Assembly: GCA_016928055.1 (NCBI GenBank)
Contig: JAFGLM010000022.1
Span: 62,001 to 126,000 of the forward strand
Reading direction: 5' to 3'
From: Gammaproteobacteria bacterium
Lineage (GTDB): Bacteria; Pseudomonadota; Gammaproteobacteria; HTCC5015
Length of the DNA: 64,000 bases
This document shows, piece after piece, positions 8,456 through 16,918 of this stretch (position 1 is the first letter of the stretch; each line of letters starts with the position of its first letter). The notes below the pieces were generated by a model. The model made no database searches, was not told the origin of the DNA, and saw only the letters and a list, made by a program, of their open reading frames with translations. The position numbers and the translations under genes were made by a program.

Positions 8456-9661
8456 ATGCGTAAAACAGCATTTCAAAGCGATATCAGAGCAGCAGACCTG
8501 TCCAGCTTAACCCGGCTCAGGGCAAGAAGCCTGCTGGGAGCGCTGCTACTGGTGCTGGCCGTACCGTCCCATGCCGACCGCGTCGAAATTCAACAGCAAA
8601 AGCTGCAGGCGGTTCGCAATCAAATTTCTACCTTACAGGATGCGCTGGAACGAAAGATCGGCCAACGCAGTACACTGGAACAACAATTAAGCGAAATCGA
8701 AAAACAACTTAATACTCAGCATCGCGCCTTACGTAATTTGCGGAATAATTTGCGTAATGGTGAACGCGATATCAAAAAGCTGAATAACCAGCAAGCGAAG
8801 CTTTATTCGGAACTGGAAAAACATCAAAGAAAGCTAATTGCCCAATTGCGTACGGCCTATTTCATCGGTAACCAGGAACAGCTGAAAATCCTGCTGAGCC
8901 AGCAGGACCCTTCAGCTCTGGCACGGACACTGAAATATTTTGAGTATTTAAACCGCGCCCGGCTGCAATCAATCGAAACAAGCCGTTCCACATTGCGCGA
9001 AATCGAAGCAACACAGATTAAAATCGAACAGCAGAACAGGCAATTGGCAAATCTGACTCAAGCACAGCAACGCGAATATCAGGAGATTGAAAATTCGCGC
9101 AACAAGCGCCAACAAGTATTAACTCAGTTAAAAACCGAGATTCAAAACGATAAGAGCTCTGTTGTAACGCTCAAACAGGATGAAACCCAGATCCGTGAGC
9201 TGATCGCATCACTGACCGGCATTTTCTCCGATATCCCGCCGGAAACGTCCGGTCTGCCGTTTGTTGAACTAAAGGGCCTGTTGAATTGGCCGGTTCAGGG
9301 CAAACACCTCAATCTTTTTGCTGCAACCAAAGCCGGCAGCGATTTAAGTTGGCAAGGTATCAAAATTGCTGCGCCCGGCGGCCGCGAGGTCCATGCCATC
9401 TCAAATGGCCGGGTTGCATTCGCGGACTGGATTCCGGTATTTGGCTTGATCCTGCTGATCGATCACAGCGACGGCTATATGAGCCTGTACGCACACAACG
9501 AGTCCCTTTTTAAAGAAACCGGTGATTGGGTCCGAACGGGGGAAGTGATTGCCAACGTCGGTAACAGCGGTGGCGAACAGACTGATTCCCTGTATTTTGA
9601 AATCCGTCATAACGGCAAACCCCTGGATCCGGCAAAATGGTGCGTGGCCCATCGGTCTTGA
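8456..9661 (+). CDS. envC: Murein hydrolase activator EnvC (coiled coil plus degenerate LytM domain)
   Basis: About 401 residues from the chosen ATG (an alternative ATG lies at 8444; the open frame begins at 8333). A signal peptide ends near PSHA. Residues 30-250 are a long coiled coil, and the last 120 residues form an M23/LytM-like domain. Key zinc ligands of active M23 enzymes are missing: the HxH motif reads SLYFE and the first His motif is replaced by SWQGIK, while LYAH remains. This matches EnvC-type activators, which have no catalytic activity and instead switch on cell-division amidases at the septum. It is followed by ctpA, a common pairing. The usual upstream gpmI gene is absent. 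Confidence 0.9.
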   Translation: MRKTAFQSDIRAADLSSLTRLRARSLLGALLLVLAVPSHADRVEIQQQKLQAVRNQISTLQDALERKIGQRSTLEQQLSEIEKQLNTQHRALRNLRNNLRNGERDIKKLNNQQAKLYSELEKHQRKLIAQLRTAYFIGNQEQLKILLSQQDPSALARTLKYFEYLNRARLQSIETSRSTLREIEATQIKIEQQNRQLANLTQAQQREYQEIENSRNKRQQVLTQLKTEIQNDKSSVVTLKQDETQIRELIASLTGIFSDIPPETSGLPFVELKGLLNWPVQGKHLNLFAATKAGSDLSWQGIKIAAPGGREVHAISNGRVAFADWIPVFGLILLIDHSDGYMSLYAHNESLFKETGDWVRTGEVIANVGNSGGEQTDSLYFEIRHNGKPLDPAKWCVAHRS

Positions 9662-9755
9662 ACCACCTCAGCTGTCAGGCGTCTTATCCGCATCCCAGTA
9701 CCGGTGTAAGATAAGCGCCCTTTACGCGTACCAGCCAACTTTGGAGTCTTAAAAT

Positions 9756-11060
9756 ATGTGCAGACCTTATTGCAAAACAGCCATTGCCCTGCTTCTGCTT
9801 TGCATCACCAGCAATGGTGCAATTTTTGCGAAAGATTCCAACCAACCTGGATCGGTTCCCTATACCGATATCCGGCGATTTACTGATGCCTTTGCGCAGA
9901 TCAAAGCCAATTATGTCGAAGAAATCAGCGACGAGTTGCTACTGGAAAGCGCTATACGCGGCATGCTTGACGGACTTGACCCTCATTCAAGCTATTTGTC
10001 CAAAGATGATTTTTCAGATTTGCAGGAAAGCACCAGTGGCGAATTCGGTGGTCTTGGCATTGAAGTCACCATGGAAAACGGATTTATTAAAGTGGTATCG
10101 CCTATTGATGACACCCCCGCACAGCGTGCCGGCGTTAAACCGGGTGACTTACTGATTCGCCTTGATGATAAACCGGTTAAGGGCATGGATTTGAATGATG
10201 CCGTCAAACTAATGCGCGGCAAACCCGGTACCAGTATCGAATTACTCATTGTACGCGAAGGATCCGAAGGCCCATTCAAATTGATCGTTGAACGCGATGT
10301 TATCAGGATTAAAAGTGTGCGCGGTGAGCTGCTGGAACCGGATTATGCTTACGTGCGTCTATCGACTTTTCAGACCCGCACCGGTCGCGATATGGTCAAC
10401 TTGATCGAGAAACTGAGAAAAGAAAACAAGCAATCGTTGAAAGGATTAATACTGGATTTGCGTAACAATCCAGGCGGCGTTTTATCGGCAGCAAGAGAAG
10501 TGGCGGATGCTTTCCTTGAGGAAGGGCTGGTTGTTTACACCAAGGGTCGCGCTGAGGATGCAGAAATGAAATACAACGCCACCCCTGGAGACATCATCAA
10601 TGGCGCTCCCCTGATAGTGATGGTTAATGAGGGTTCGGCTTCGGCATCGGAAATCGTCGCCGGCGCCATTCAGGATCATGTACGCGGTATCCTTATGGGT
10701 ACCGCAACTTTCGGTAAAGCCTCGGTACAAACAGTACTTCCGCTTGATAGCGGGACCGCTATCAAGTTAACAACTGCGCGTTACTACACACCAAAGGGTC
10801 GCTCCATCCAGGCCGAAGGCATCAAGCCGGATATCAAACTGCGACGAGCGAAAATAGAATTGCTGGAAGACGAGCCGGTTGACCCAATCAAAGAATCCGA
10901 TTTGTCCGGGCACCTGGATAATCCGCAGGAGAAAACAACGAAACCGAATGCCAAATCGCAGCAAGCCAAGAAACGAAGTCTGGTCAATCGCGACTATGAA
11001 TTATTTGAAGCGCTTAATTTACTTAAGGGCATAGACTTGCTGCAGACAAAAGGACAATAA
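9756..11060 (+). CDS. ctpA: Carboxy-terminal processing protease CtpA (S41A)
   Basis: A 434-residue periplasmic serine protease with a signal peptide (hydrophobic residues 8-24, cleavage near IFAK). A PDZ domain lies at roughly residues 95-175 (FGGLGIEV ... AGVKPGDLLIRLD). The tail-specific protease domain carries the Ser motif EGSASASEIVAGA and the catalytic Lys in TFGKASVQT. The C-terminal 60 residues are Lys-rich and low-complexity. GGAG lies at a good distance before the ATG. The gene follows envC and precedes the truncated yibQ, the conserved order for peptidoglycan-remodelling genes. Confidence 0.95.
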   Translation: MCRPYCKTAIALLLLCITSNGAIFAKDSNQPGSVPYTDIRRFTDAFAQIKANYVEEISDELLLESAIRGMLDGLDPHSSYLSKDDFSDLQESTSGEFGGLGIEVTMENGFIKVVSPIDDTPAQRAGVKPGDLLIRLDDKPVKGMDLNDAVKLMRGKPGTSIELLIVREGSEGPFKLIVERDVIRIKSVRGELLEPDYAYVRLSTFQTRTGRDMVNLIEKLRKENKQSLKGLILDLRNNPGGVLSAAREVADAFLEEGLVVYTKGRAEDAEMKYNATPGDIINGAPLIVMVNEGSASASEIVAGAIQDHVRGILMGTATFGKASVQTVLPLDSGTAIKLTTARYYTPKGRSIQAEGIKPDIKLRRAKIELLEDEPVDPIKESDLSGHLDNPQEKTTKPNAKSQQAKKRSLVNRDYELFEALNLLKGIDLLQTKGQ

Positions 11061-11063
11061 TCC

Positions 11064-11210
11064 GTGCGCGCAATCGCGGTTTGTATAGCAACACTACTAA
11101 CCGTTCTGTGTGTTATGGTACCGCCGGTCTGTTCTCAATCGCTGCCGAGCAAGACGATTCCACTCAGCATCATTATTGATGATATGGGTTACAACCTTTC
11201 AAGCAGGTAA
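11064..11210 (+). pseudogene. yibQ: Truncated divergent polysaccharide deacetylase (YibQ family) N-terminus
   Basis: A 48-codon frame starting at GTG, 3 bases after the ctpA stop and with AGGA at proper distance. It encodes a signal peptide followed by IPLSIIIDDMGYN, the start of the catalytic domain of the divergent polysaccharide deacetylase family, which normally follows ctpA and is 250 or more residues long. Homology stops at codon CTT (11196-11198); the frame then reads Ser-Ser-Arg-stop inside the 3' end of the oppositely oriented GGDEF-EAL gene, whose own stop codon begins exactly at 11199. This is best read as a gene cut by insertion or deletion. I found no downstream remnant before 13518. 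Confidence 0.75.
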
Positions 11211-13274
11211 TAAACTTTTGTTTGAGTAAGGCAAACTCTCTGCCGGTAATGGTGGGCTGAAGTAAAAACCTTGTACCTGATCGCAAAATGTCGGCAATAA
11301 AAATGACAATTGTTCCGCGGTCTCAACACCCTCGGCGATCACCTTTAAACCCAGGCCGTGTGCCATTGAAATAATCGCCTCAACCAGTCTGGCTGAATTT
11401 TTATCGTGAATGACCCTGCTGATAAAACCGCGATCGATTTTCAATGTGCTAAAAGGATATTTTTGCAAATAACCCAATGATGAATAGCCGGTGCCAAAAT
11501 CATCGATAGACAGACTTACACCAAAATCGCAAAGAAATTTTAAATTAATATGCGTTTCCGGTTCATCATCAACCAATACGCGCTCGGTTATTTCAAGATC
11601 CAGTTGTTCGGGTTGCAGTCCGCTATCAATTAATTGACGTTTTATGTAAGCGGCAAAGCCTTTCACCTGTAATTGCTTTGGTGATACATTGATGGCTATT
11701 CTGGGAATGAGTTGCGGTTGACCACGTCGTGATGAGACTTCAGCACAAGCGGTCGATACCACCCATTCGCCTATCTCACTGATAAGACCTACGTCTTCCG
11801 CCAGCGGTATAAAACTGGCCGGCATATACAGCTCGCCGTCACATTGCCGCCACCTAACCAACGCCTCGTATGCCACCGGTAAATGATTTTGCATATCGAC
11901 TATCGGTTGATAATGCAAAACCAGCTCCCCTTGCACGATCACTTTACGCAATCGGGTTTCAAGATACATGCGTTCTTTCAGTTTTTGGTTAATCTCTTCG
12001 GTGAAAAATTGATACCGATTACGTCCAAGATCCTTGGCCTTGTACATGGCAAGATCTGCGTTTCGCAGCAATACCTGATTATCTTTACCATCGTTTGGAA
12101 ACAGCACAATACCGATGCTTGCTGTAACAAAATGATCGTTGCCATTAATTTCGAACACCTCGGCAAATGCACTTAATATCCTGTCGGCAATTCGTCTAAC
12201 AACAATATCGTCTCTGATCTGCGGAAGAATAACCACGAATTCGTCACCGCCCATGCGTGCCAGAGTATCGCATCCTCGAATACACGTACCTAAACGAGTC
12301 GCCGCTTCCCGCAGCAAATCATCTCCCACACTATGCCCCAGTGTGTCATTGACATTCTTGAAACCATCTAGATCGATACAAAAAAGCGCGACTTGCTCAT
12401 TATTCCGGTGTGCAGCCTTGATAGCGATATCAAGACGATCCAGCATAAGAACCCGGTTTGCCAGACCGGTCAAATCATCATAATGCGATTGTCTAAGCAG
12501 TTGCTCTTCATAGTTTCGACGAGCGGTGATATCTTCCTTGACGGCAACAAAATTGGTGATCAGTCCGTCAGAATCAACCAATGGTGCAATATTGGCGTAC
12601 TCCCAGAATATTTCACCGTCTTTTTTTAAATTACAGAATTCGCCAGTCCAGTTTTTACCTCTCTGCACTGTTTCCCATAACTCGTTAAATATTCCTTCCG
12701 TTGAATGGCTAACCACTGTGAAATCAAGATTGCGTCCGATTGCTTCTGCAAATTGAAATTTGGTGATTTCTTCGAATTTTGGATTAACGTATTCGATTAT
12801 TCCGTTTTGATCGGTTATAGCCACCGAAACCGGACTTTGTTCAACAGCCAGCGATAATGTTTTCAGTCGTTTTTCTGCTTTGCGTCTCTTTCTGCGTTCA
12901 GCAACTTCTCTTAGCTCCCTTTCTACAGCAGGAACCAGGCGCACCAGTGTTTCCTTGCTCAGAAAATCCTGAGCGCCTCGTCGCATCAAATTAACGGCGT
13001 CTTCAGCCTTAACGCTACGAGTTAAAACGATAAAGGGAATGTCTTTATTACTGTTATCAAGTAATTTCAGTGCCTGCTCAGCATTGATCTGCAGCAAAGA
13101 AAAATCGCAGATTAGAAGATCCCAATTGAATTTTTCCAGGGCAATCTGCAAAGCAACAGGCGAATCGACTCTCTCAAAATATGTCTGAAAGCCACCACGC
13201 ACCAATTCAGCAACCGCTAACTTCGCATCCTCGACGGAATCTTCGATAAACAGGACTTTAAGAGACTTTGACAT
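11199..13274 (-). CDS. Response regulator-type c-di-GMP enzyme (REC-PAS-GGDEF-EAL)
   Basis: 691 residues from the ATG at 13274; an upstream in-frame TTG at 13295 is less likely. The receiver domain has an acidic patch at 11-12 and phospho-acceptor Asp57 (LLICDFSL). A PAS domain with PAC-like end (VKEDITARR) occupies about 145-255. The GGDEF domain has an intact GGDEF motif and an RxxD inhibitory site (RGCD) five residues before it. The EAL domain has intact YEALVRW and DDFGTGYSSL. All motifs for c-di-GMP synthesis and hydrolysis are preserved, so the net activity cannot be predicted. No partner kinase is adjacent. It ends exactly at the yibQ break and therefore looks like an acquired or relocated gene. 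Confidence 0.88.
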   Translation of the reverse strand: MSKSLKVLFIEDSVEDAKLAVAELVRGGFQTYFERVDSPVALQIALEKFNWDLLICDFSLLQINAEQALKLLDNSNKDIPFIVLTRSVKAEDAVNLMRRGAQDFLSKETLVRLVPAVERELREVAERRKRRKAEKRLKTLSLAVEQSPVSVAITDQNGIIEYVNPKFEEITKFQFAEAIGRNLDFTVVSHSTEGIFNELWETVQRGKNWTGEFCNLKKDGEIFWEYANIAPLVDSDGLITNFVAVKEDITARRNYEEQLLRQSHYDDLTGLANRVLMLDRLDIAIKAAHRNNEQVALFCIDLDGFKNVNDTLGHSVGDDLLREAATRLGTCIRGCDTLARMGGDEFVVILPQIRDDIVVRRIADRILSAFAEVFEINGNDHFVTASIGIVLFPNDGKDNQVLLRNADLAMYKAKDLGRNRYQFFTEEINQKLKERMYLETRLRKVIVQGELVLHYQPIVDMQNHLPVAYEALVRWRQCDGELYMPASFIPLAEDVGLISEIGEWVVSTACAEVSSRRGQPQLIPRIAINVSPKQLQVKGFAAYIKRQLIDSGLQPEQLDLEITERVLVDDEPETHINLKFLCDFGVSLSIDDFGTGYSSLGYLQKYPFSTLKIDRGFISRVIHDKNSARLVEAIISMAHGLGLKVIAEGVETAEQLSFLLPTFCDQVQGFYFSPPLPAESLPYSNKSLLPA

Positions 13275-13322
13275 AGACTTCGTTGGTATTTCCAATTTAT
13301 AAGCTCTACGGACAACACTTTG

Positions 13323-13345
13323 GAAAAATCAGGTGCTGATTTTTC
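13323..13345. repeat. 9-bp perfect inverted repeat upstream of the REC-PAS-GGDEF-EAL gene
   Basis: GAAAAATCA and TGATTTTTC flank a 5-base spacer, about 50 bases upstream of the GGDEF-EAL start. The AT-rich symmetrical arms without a strong T tract suit an operator better than a terminator. No regulator is assigned. Confidence 0.4.
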
Positions 13346-13469
13346 TAAAAAACCTGCGGCCATATTGGTAAATATCTTACCTATGCATACAACGGAGCTG
13401 ATTCTAAGCTACTTGGCCCACTATTAAAACAATTTAATAGGGAATGTTAACGAGAAAATCCCGGCTCGC

Positions 13470-13499
13470 AAAAAAACGCCGGCATTAGAGCCGGCGTTT
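13470..13499 (-). terminator. Rho-independent terminator of the OmpA-like gene
   Basis: On the minus strand a 10-bp stem (AAACGCCGGC with GCCGGCGTTT, 6-base loop) is followed by further T residues. It lies 18 bases after the stop of the OmpA-like gene and separates it from the c-di-GMP gene downstream. Confidence 0.9.
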
Positions 13500-13517
13500 C
13501 TGCAGATTACTGTTTTT

Positions 13518-14909
13518 TTAGGGCCTGGGTTTTATCACAATATCAATTCGGCGATTCTTTTTCCGTCCCTCCGGAGTTTCATTATTGGCAACAGGACTGC
13601 TTTCGCCATAACCGACCGCGCTGATATTCGACGCTGCAACATTCATATTAGCAATTAGATATTGTTTGACGGATTCGGCGCGCTTTTGCGATAACGCCAG
13701 GTTGCTGGCATCGCTGCCAAAGGCATCGGTGTGCCCTTCAACAACCAGCTTCGCCTCTGGGAAAACGGCTATTGCTTTTTGCACCTTCGCGATCAGGGCA
13801 AAATTATGCGCCTCGATTTCCGACCTGCCGACATTAAAATTAATACCCACCAGTCGTAATATCATGTCGTTGCCGCGACGCAAAACATAGGCTTCGTCAC
13901 GCGTGAACATACGCTCAATACGCTCCGCCTGTTTTTGCAGCTCCTCGCGTTTCTTTAAAGAAACCCGTTCGGATGACAACATACCGAGTTGTTTTTCCAG
14001 ATCCTCGATATCAACAGTCTGTTGATTGGTTTTGGACTGCAGATTATTTATGTAATCCACAATTTCGTTAGCCGGTTTTTCAAAGCCCGCGTCAAGTTCC
14101 GCTACGATATCAGCAGCCCCCGCTATACTGATAATGGCCTGCTCGTGTTCGAGAATCAGATCTTCAACCGAGATCTGCTTATCTTTGACAGCGATAACCC
14201 GGGTAGATAAATAGATTGCATGACCGGCTTCATATTTGGCCTGGCGAGCCAGATCTCTGGGTTGGTCAATATCATAACGATTCTGAGTAAGCGCCTGTTC
14301 TGCTTGTGCTAAAAGACTCTTGGCTTTTTCAAGCGTTTTCGGTGCATATCTGTAAACTTTCGATTTTTCAGCACGCGCCAGGGTCTCTTTGGTTTCATTG
14401 AGATAATTTCCCTTGATGGCATCCAGTTCGGCTTTACGATAAACATCCTCTGCCTTGGCACCACCACGCTTGGCATCTTTGACATCACCACCTTCTAATT
14501 CCATCGCCGCATCAATAAACAGGCGTTCCGCTTCCTGCCATAATTCTGCTGAATACTTTTTCGCATTGGCTTTCTGAGCATCTTCACGTGCTTTGAGTGT
14601 CTTCGCGAAAGTGACCTCAGCTATCTTTATGCCATCCATGGATTTTTCCAGATAGACAACAGCTTTATCAAGGTCACGGCGGATACTGGCCAGATTACGA
14701 CCTTTTTTTAAACTGTCTTCCGCTTGCTTATAAAGACGATAGCCTTTGCTGAAGGAATCGGGTGATAACACAAAAGCTTTTTTCTGCTGTGCCGCCGTGA
14801 GAATGCCATCTGCATCGGCAAATATTGTATCGCGGAGATTCTGCGCCTGCGAGGCAGCAATGAAAAATATGGTAGCGCACAATAACGCTGAATTTCTGAG
14901 GTATCCCAT
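13518..14909 (-). CDS. OmpA-family envelope protein with helical N-terminal region
   Basis: A 463-residue exported protein. It has a signal peptide (cleavage near ASQA), then about 320 residues predicted mostly helical with several Ala/Lys/Glu-rich segments in which tetratricopeptide-like or coiled-coil packing is plausible. A C-terminal OmpA/MotB peptidoglycan-binding domain follows (GINFNVGRSEIE, VVEGHTDAFGSDASN, LSQKRAESVKQYL, GYGESSPVANN, NRRIDI). The domain should bind diaminopimelate in the cell wall. The role of the N-terminal part is unknown. It stands alone, with its own terminator. Confidence 0.82.
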   Translation of the reverse strand: MGYLRNSALLCATIFFIAASQAQNLRDTIFADADGILTAAQQKKAFVLSPDSFSKGYRLYKQAEDSLKKGRNLASIRRDLDKAVVYLEKSMDGIKIAEVTFAKTLKAREDAQKANAKKYSAELWQEAERLFIDAAMELEGGDVKDAKRGGAKAEDVYRKAELDAIKGNYLNETKETLARAEKSKVYRYAPKTLEKAKSLLAQAEQALTQNRYDIDQPRDLARQAKYEAGHAIYLSTRVIAVKDKQISVEDLILEHEQAIISIAGAADIVAELDAGFEKPANEIVDYINNLQSKTNQQTVDIEDLEKQLGMLSSERVSLKKREELQKQAERIERMFTRDEAYVLRRGNDMILRLVGINFNVGRSEIEAHNFALIAKVQKAIAVFPEAKLVVEGHTDAFGSDASNLALSQKRAESVKQYLIANMNVAASNISAVGYGESSPVANNETPEGRKKNRRIDIVIKPRP

Positions 14910-15062
14910 TTTATTTCTCCCAGGAAATTAGAAAATGAAGGGATTTATTGGCTTAACATAATATCGATATCTTCGAATGATAGTCAGGCTTATCCAGCAA
15001 CGCATCTGCGTCAACAATAATTGCGAAGCATGTCACATAATTGCAGCATCTTCCAGCCGCGA

Positions 15063-16895
15063 CTACTCCACGGTAACGGATTTTGCCAGATTTCGCGGTT
15101 GGTCAACGTCAGTCCCCCGCAACACTGCCACATGATAGGCCAGTAATTGCAGTGGTATTGTAAAAATGATCGGTGCCATTTCCAGGGGGCAAGAAGGTAC
15201 TTCGATGACTTTCATACCTTCTTCGGATTCAATAGCAAACGCTTTATCGGCAAAGACATAGAGTTGTCCGCCGCGCGCGCGCACCTCCTGTAGATTGGAT
15301 TTCAGCTTGTCCATTAATTCGTTATTCGGTGCAATGGTGACTACCGGCATATCCGCATCAACCAATGCCAACGGCCCATGCTTCAACTCACCTGACGGGT
15401 AACCTTCAGCATGGATATAGGAAATTTCCTTGAGTTTAAGTGCACCTTCCAAAGCGATAGGAAATATCGTGCCACGAGCCAGGAATAAAGTATGTTGCTT
15501 GTCAATAAAGTCTTCTGACAGACCCTGAATGGCCGGATCGAGTTTCAATACATCCCTTAATATAGCCGGTAAATGCAGTAAAGCTGCTGCTTCACTGGCT
15601 TCAAGATCCGGATTTGGATTCTGATAATGGGTTAGCTTGAGTGCCAGTATAAATAAGGCAACGAGTTGGGTCGTAAAGGCCTTGGTCGACGCAACACCAA
15701 TTTCCGGACCGGCGCGCGTCATCAACACTAAATCGGATTCACGCACCAGCGAACTCTCAGGAACATTACAAATCGCAAGGCTGTACTTAAAACCGCGCTC
15801 TTTGGCGTACTGTAATGCCGCAAGTGTATCAGCGGTTTCACCTGATTGCGAAATCGTCACCAATAGTGCGTCATCTTTCACAACCACGCGTCGATAACGA
15901 AATTCGCTGGCGATTTCGACGGTGCATGGCACATCGGCCAATTTCTCTATCCAGTAACGTGCAACGCACCCGGCATGATAGCTGGTGCCACAGGCGACTA
16001 TTTTCACACTCTTAACACTCGAGAGAATTTTCTCTTCATCCGCACCGAATACACCGGGCAATACGCCCAAATCGCTTACGCGTCCTTCCAGAGTATTGGC
16101 AATCGCTTCAGGCTGCTCATAAATTTCTTTTAGCATGTAATGCTTGTGGCGGCCTTTATTCGCGGCATCGCTGCTTAGTTCTGAACGTCTTTCTTCGCGC
16201 TCTACTGTATTGCCATCAAGATCAAAAATTTTTATCTGATTACGCTCAATAACCGCGACATCATTATCTTTAAGAAAGATAAATCGTTGCGTGACGGGCA
16301 ATAAGGCATGTACATCGGATGCAAGAAACCGTTCCTCAAATCCAAGCCCTATCACCAGAGGGCTGCCCCTGCGACAGGCAATTATTTTGTTGGGTTCTGA
16401 TTTGCTGACCACGCCGAGCGCGTAAGCGCCTTCCAATTCCAGCACGGCCTTTTGTACGGCGGCTAATAAATCTTTGGTTTTTGACAGATACTTATCTACC
16501 AGATGAGCAATCACTTCAGTATCGGTTTCTGTTAAAAATTCATACCCCTCGGTACTAAGCTGCGTTCTCAATTCCTGATAGTTTTCAATAATGCCATTGT
16601 GTACCAGGGCGACCCGATCAGATGAAACATGCGGATGTGCATTAACTATCGAAGGCTTACCGTGCGTTGCCCACCGTGTATGAGCGATACCGCATACACC
16701 GCCTAAACCGGACTTTTGGTATTCTCTTTCCAGTTCAATAACCTTCCCAACGGTGCGAATGCGATTGAAATCCTCGCCGCTGTTCATCAATACCATGCCA
16801 GCCGAGTCATAGCCGCGATACTCAAGGCGTTTCAGACCTTCTATGAGAATAGGTCCAACATTTCGTTCGCTAATAGCGCCGACAATACCACACAT
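15063..16895 (-). CDS. glmS: Glutamine--fructose-6-phosphate aminotransferase (isomerizing)
   Basis: A 610-residue cytoplasmic enzyme that makes glucosamine-6-phosphate from fructose-6-phosphate and glutamine, the first step to UDP-GlcNAc. The N-terminal Ntn-type glutaminase domain begins MCGIVGA, with Cys at position 2 as nucleophile after Met removal. Two SIS sugar-isomerase domains follow (VACGTSYHAG, TISQSGETADTLAAL; FLARGTIFPIALEGALKLKE given by its core). The C-terminus DQPRNLAKSVTVE is canonical. It is 23 bases after glmU, so both steps of the pathway are probably co-transcribed. No glmS ribozyme is seen upstream. Confidence 0.97.
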   Translation of the reverse strand: MCGIVGAISERNVGPILIEGLKRLEYRGYDSAGMVLMNSGEDFNRIRTVGKVIELEREYQKSGLGGVCGIAHTRWATHGKPSIVNAHPHVSSDRVALVHNGIIENYQELRTQLSTEGYEFLTETDTEVIAHLVDKYLSKTKDLLAAVQKAVLELEGAYALGVVSKSEPNKIIACRRGSPLVIGLGFEERFLASDVHALLPVTQRFIFLKDNDVAVIERNQIKIFDLDGNTVEREERRSELSSDAANKGRHKHYMLKEIYEQPEAIANTLEGRVSDLGVLPGVFGADEEKILSSVKSVKIVACGTSYHAGCVARYWIEKLADVPCTVEIASEFRYRRVVVKDDALLVTISQSGETADTLAALQYAKERGFKYSLAICNVPESSLVRESDLVLMTRAGPEIGVASTKAFTTQLVALFILALKLTHYQNPNPDLEASEAAALLHLPAILRDVLKLDPAIQGLSEDFIDKQHTLFLARGTIFPIALEGALKLKEISYIHAEGYPSGELKHGPLALVDADMPVVTIAPNNELMDKLKSNLQEVRARGGQLYVFADKAFAIESEEGMKVIEVPSCPLEMAPIIFTIPLQLLAYHVAVLRGTDVDQPRNLAKSVTVE

Positions 16896-16918
16896 ATTTT
16901 GTTACCTTCCGTTCTTGT

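Noticed and set aside
13310-13440. Possible remnant of the missing yibQ or of another gene (plus-strand frame with a vaguely FliG-like segment)
   Set aside because: The frame is short, the similarity is not above chance, and there is no start signal.
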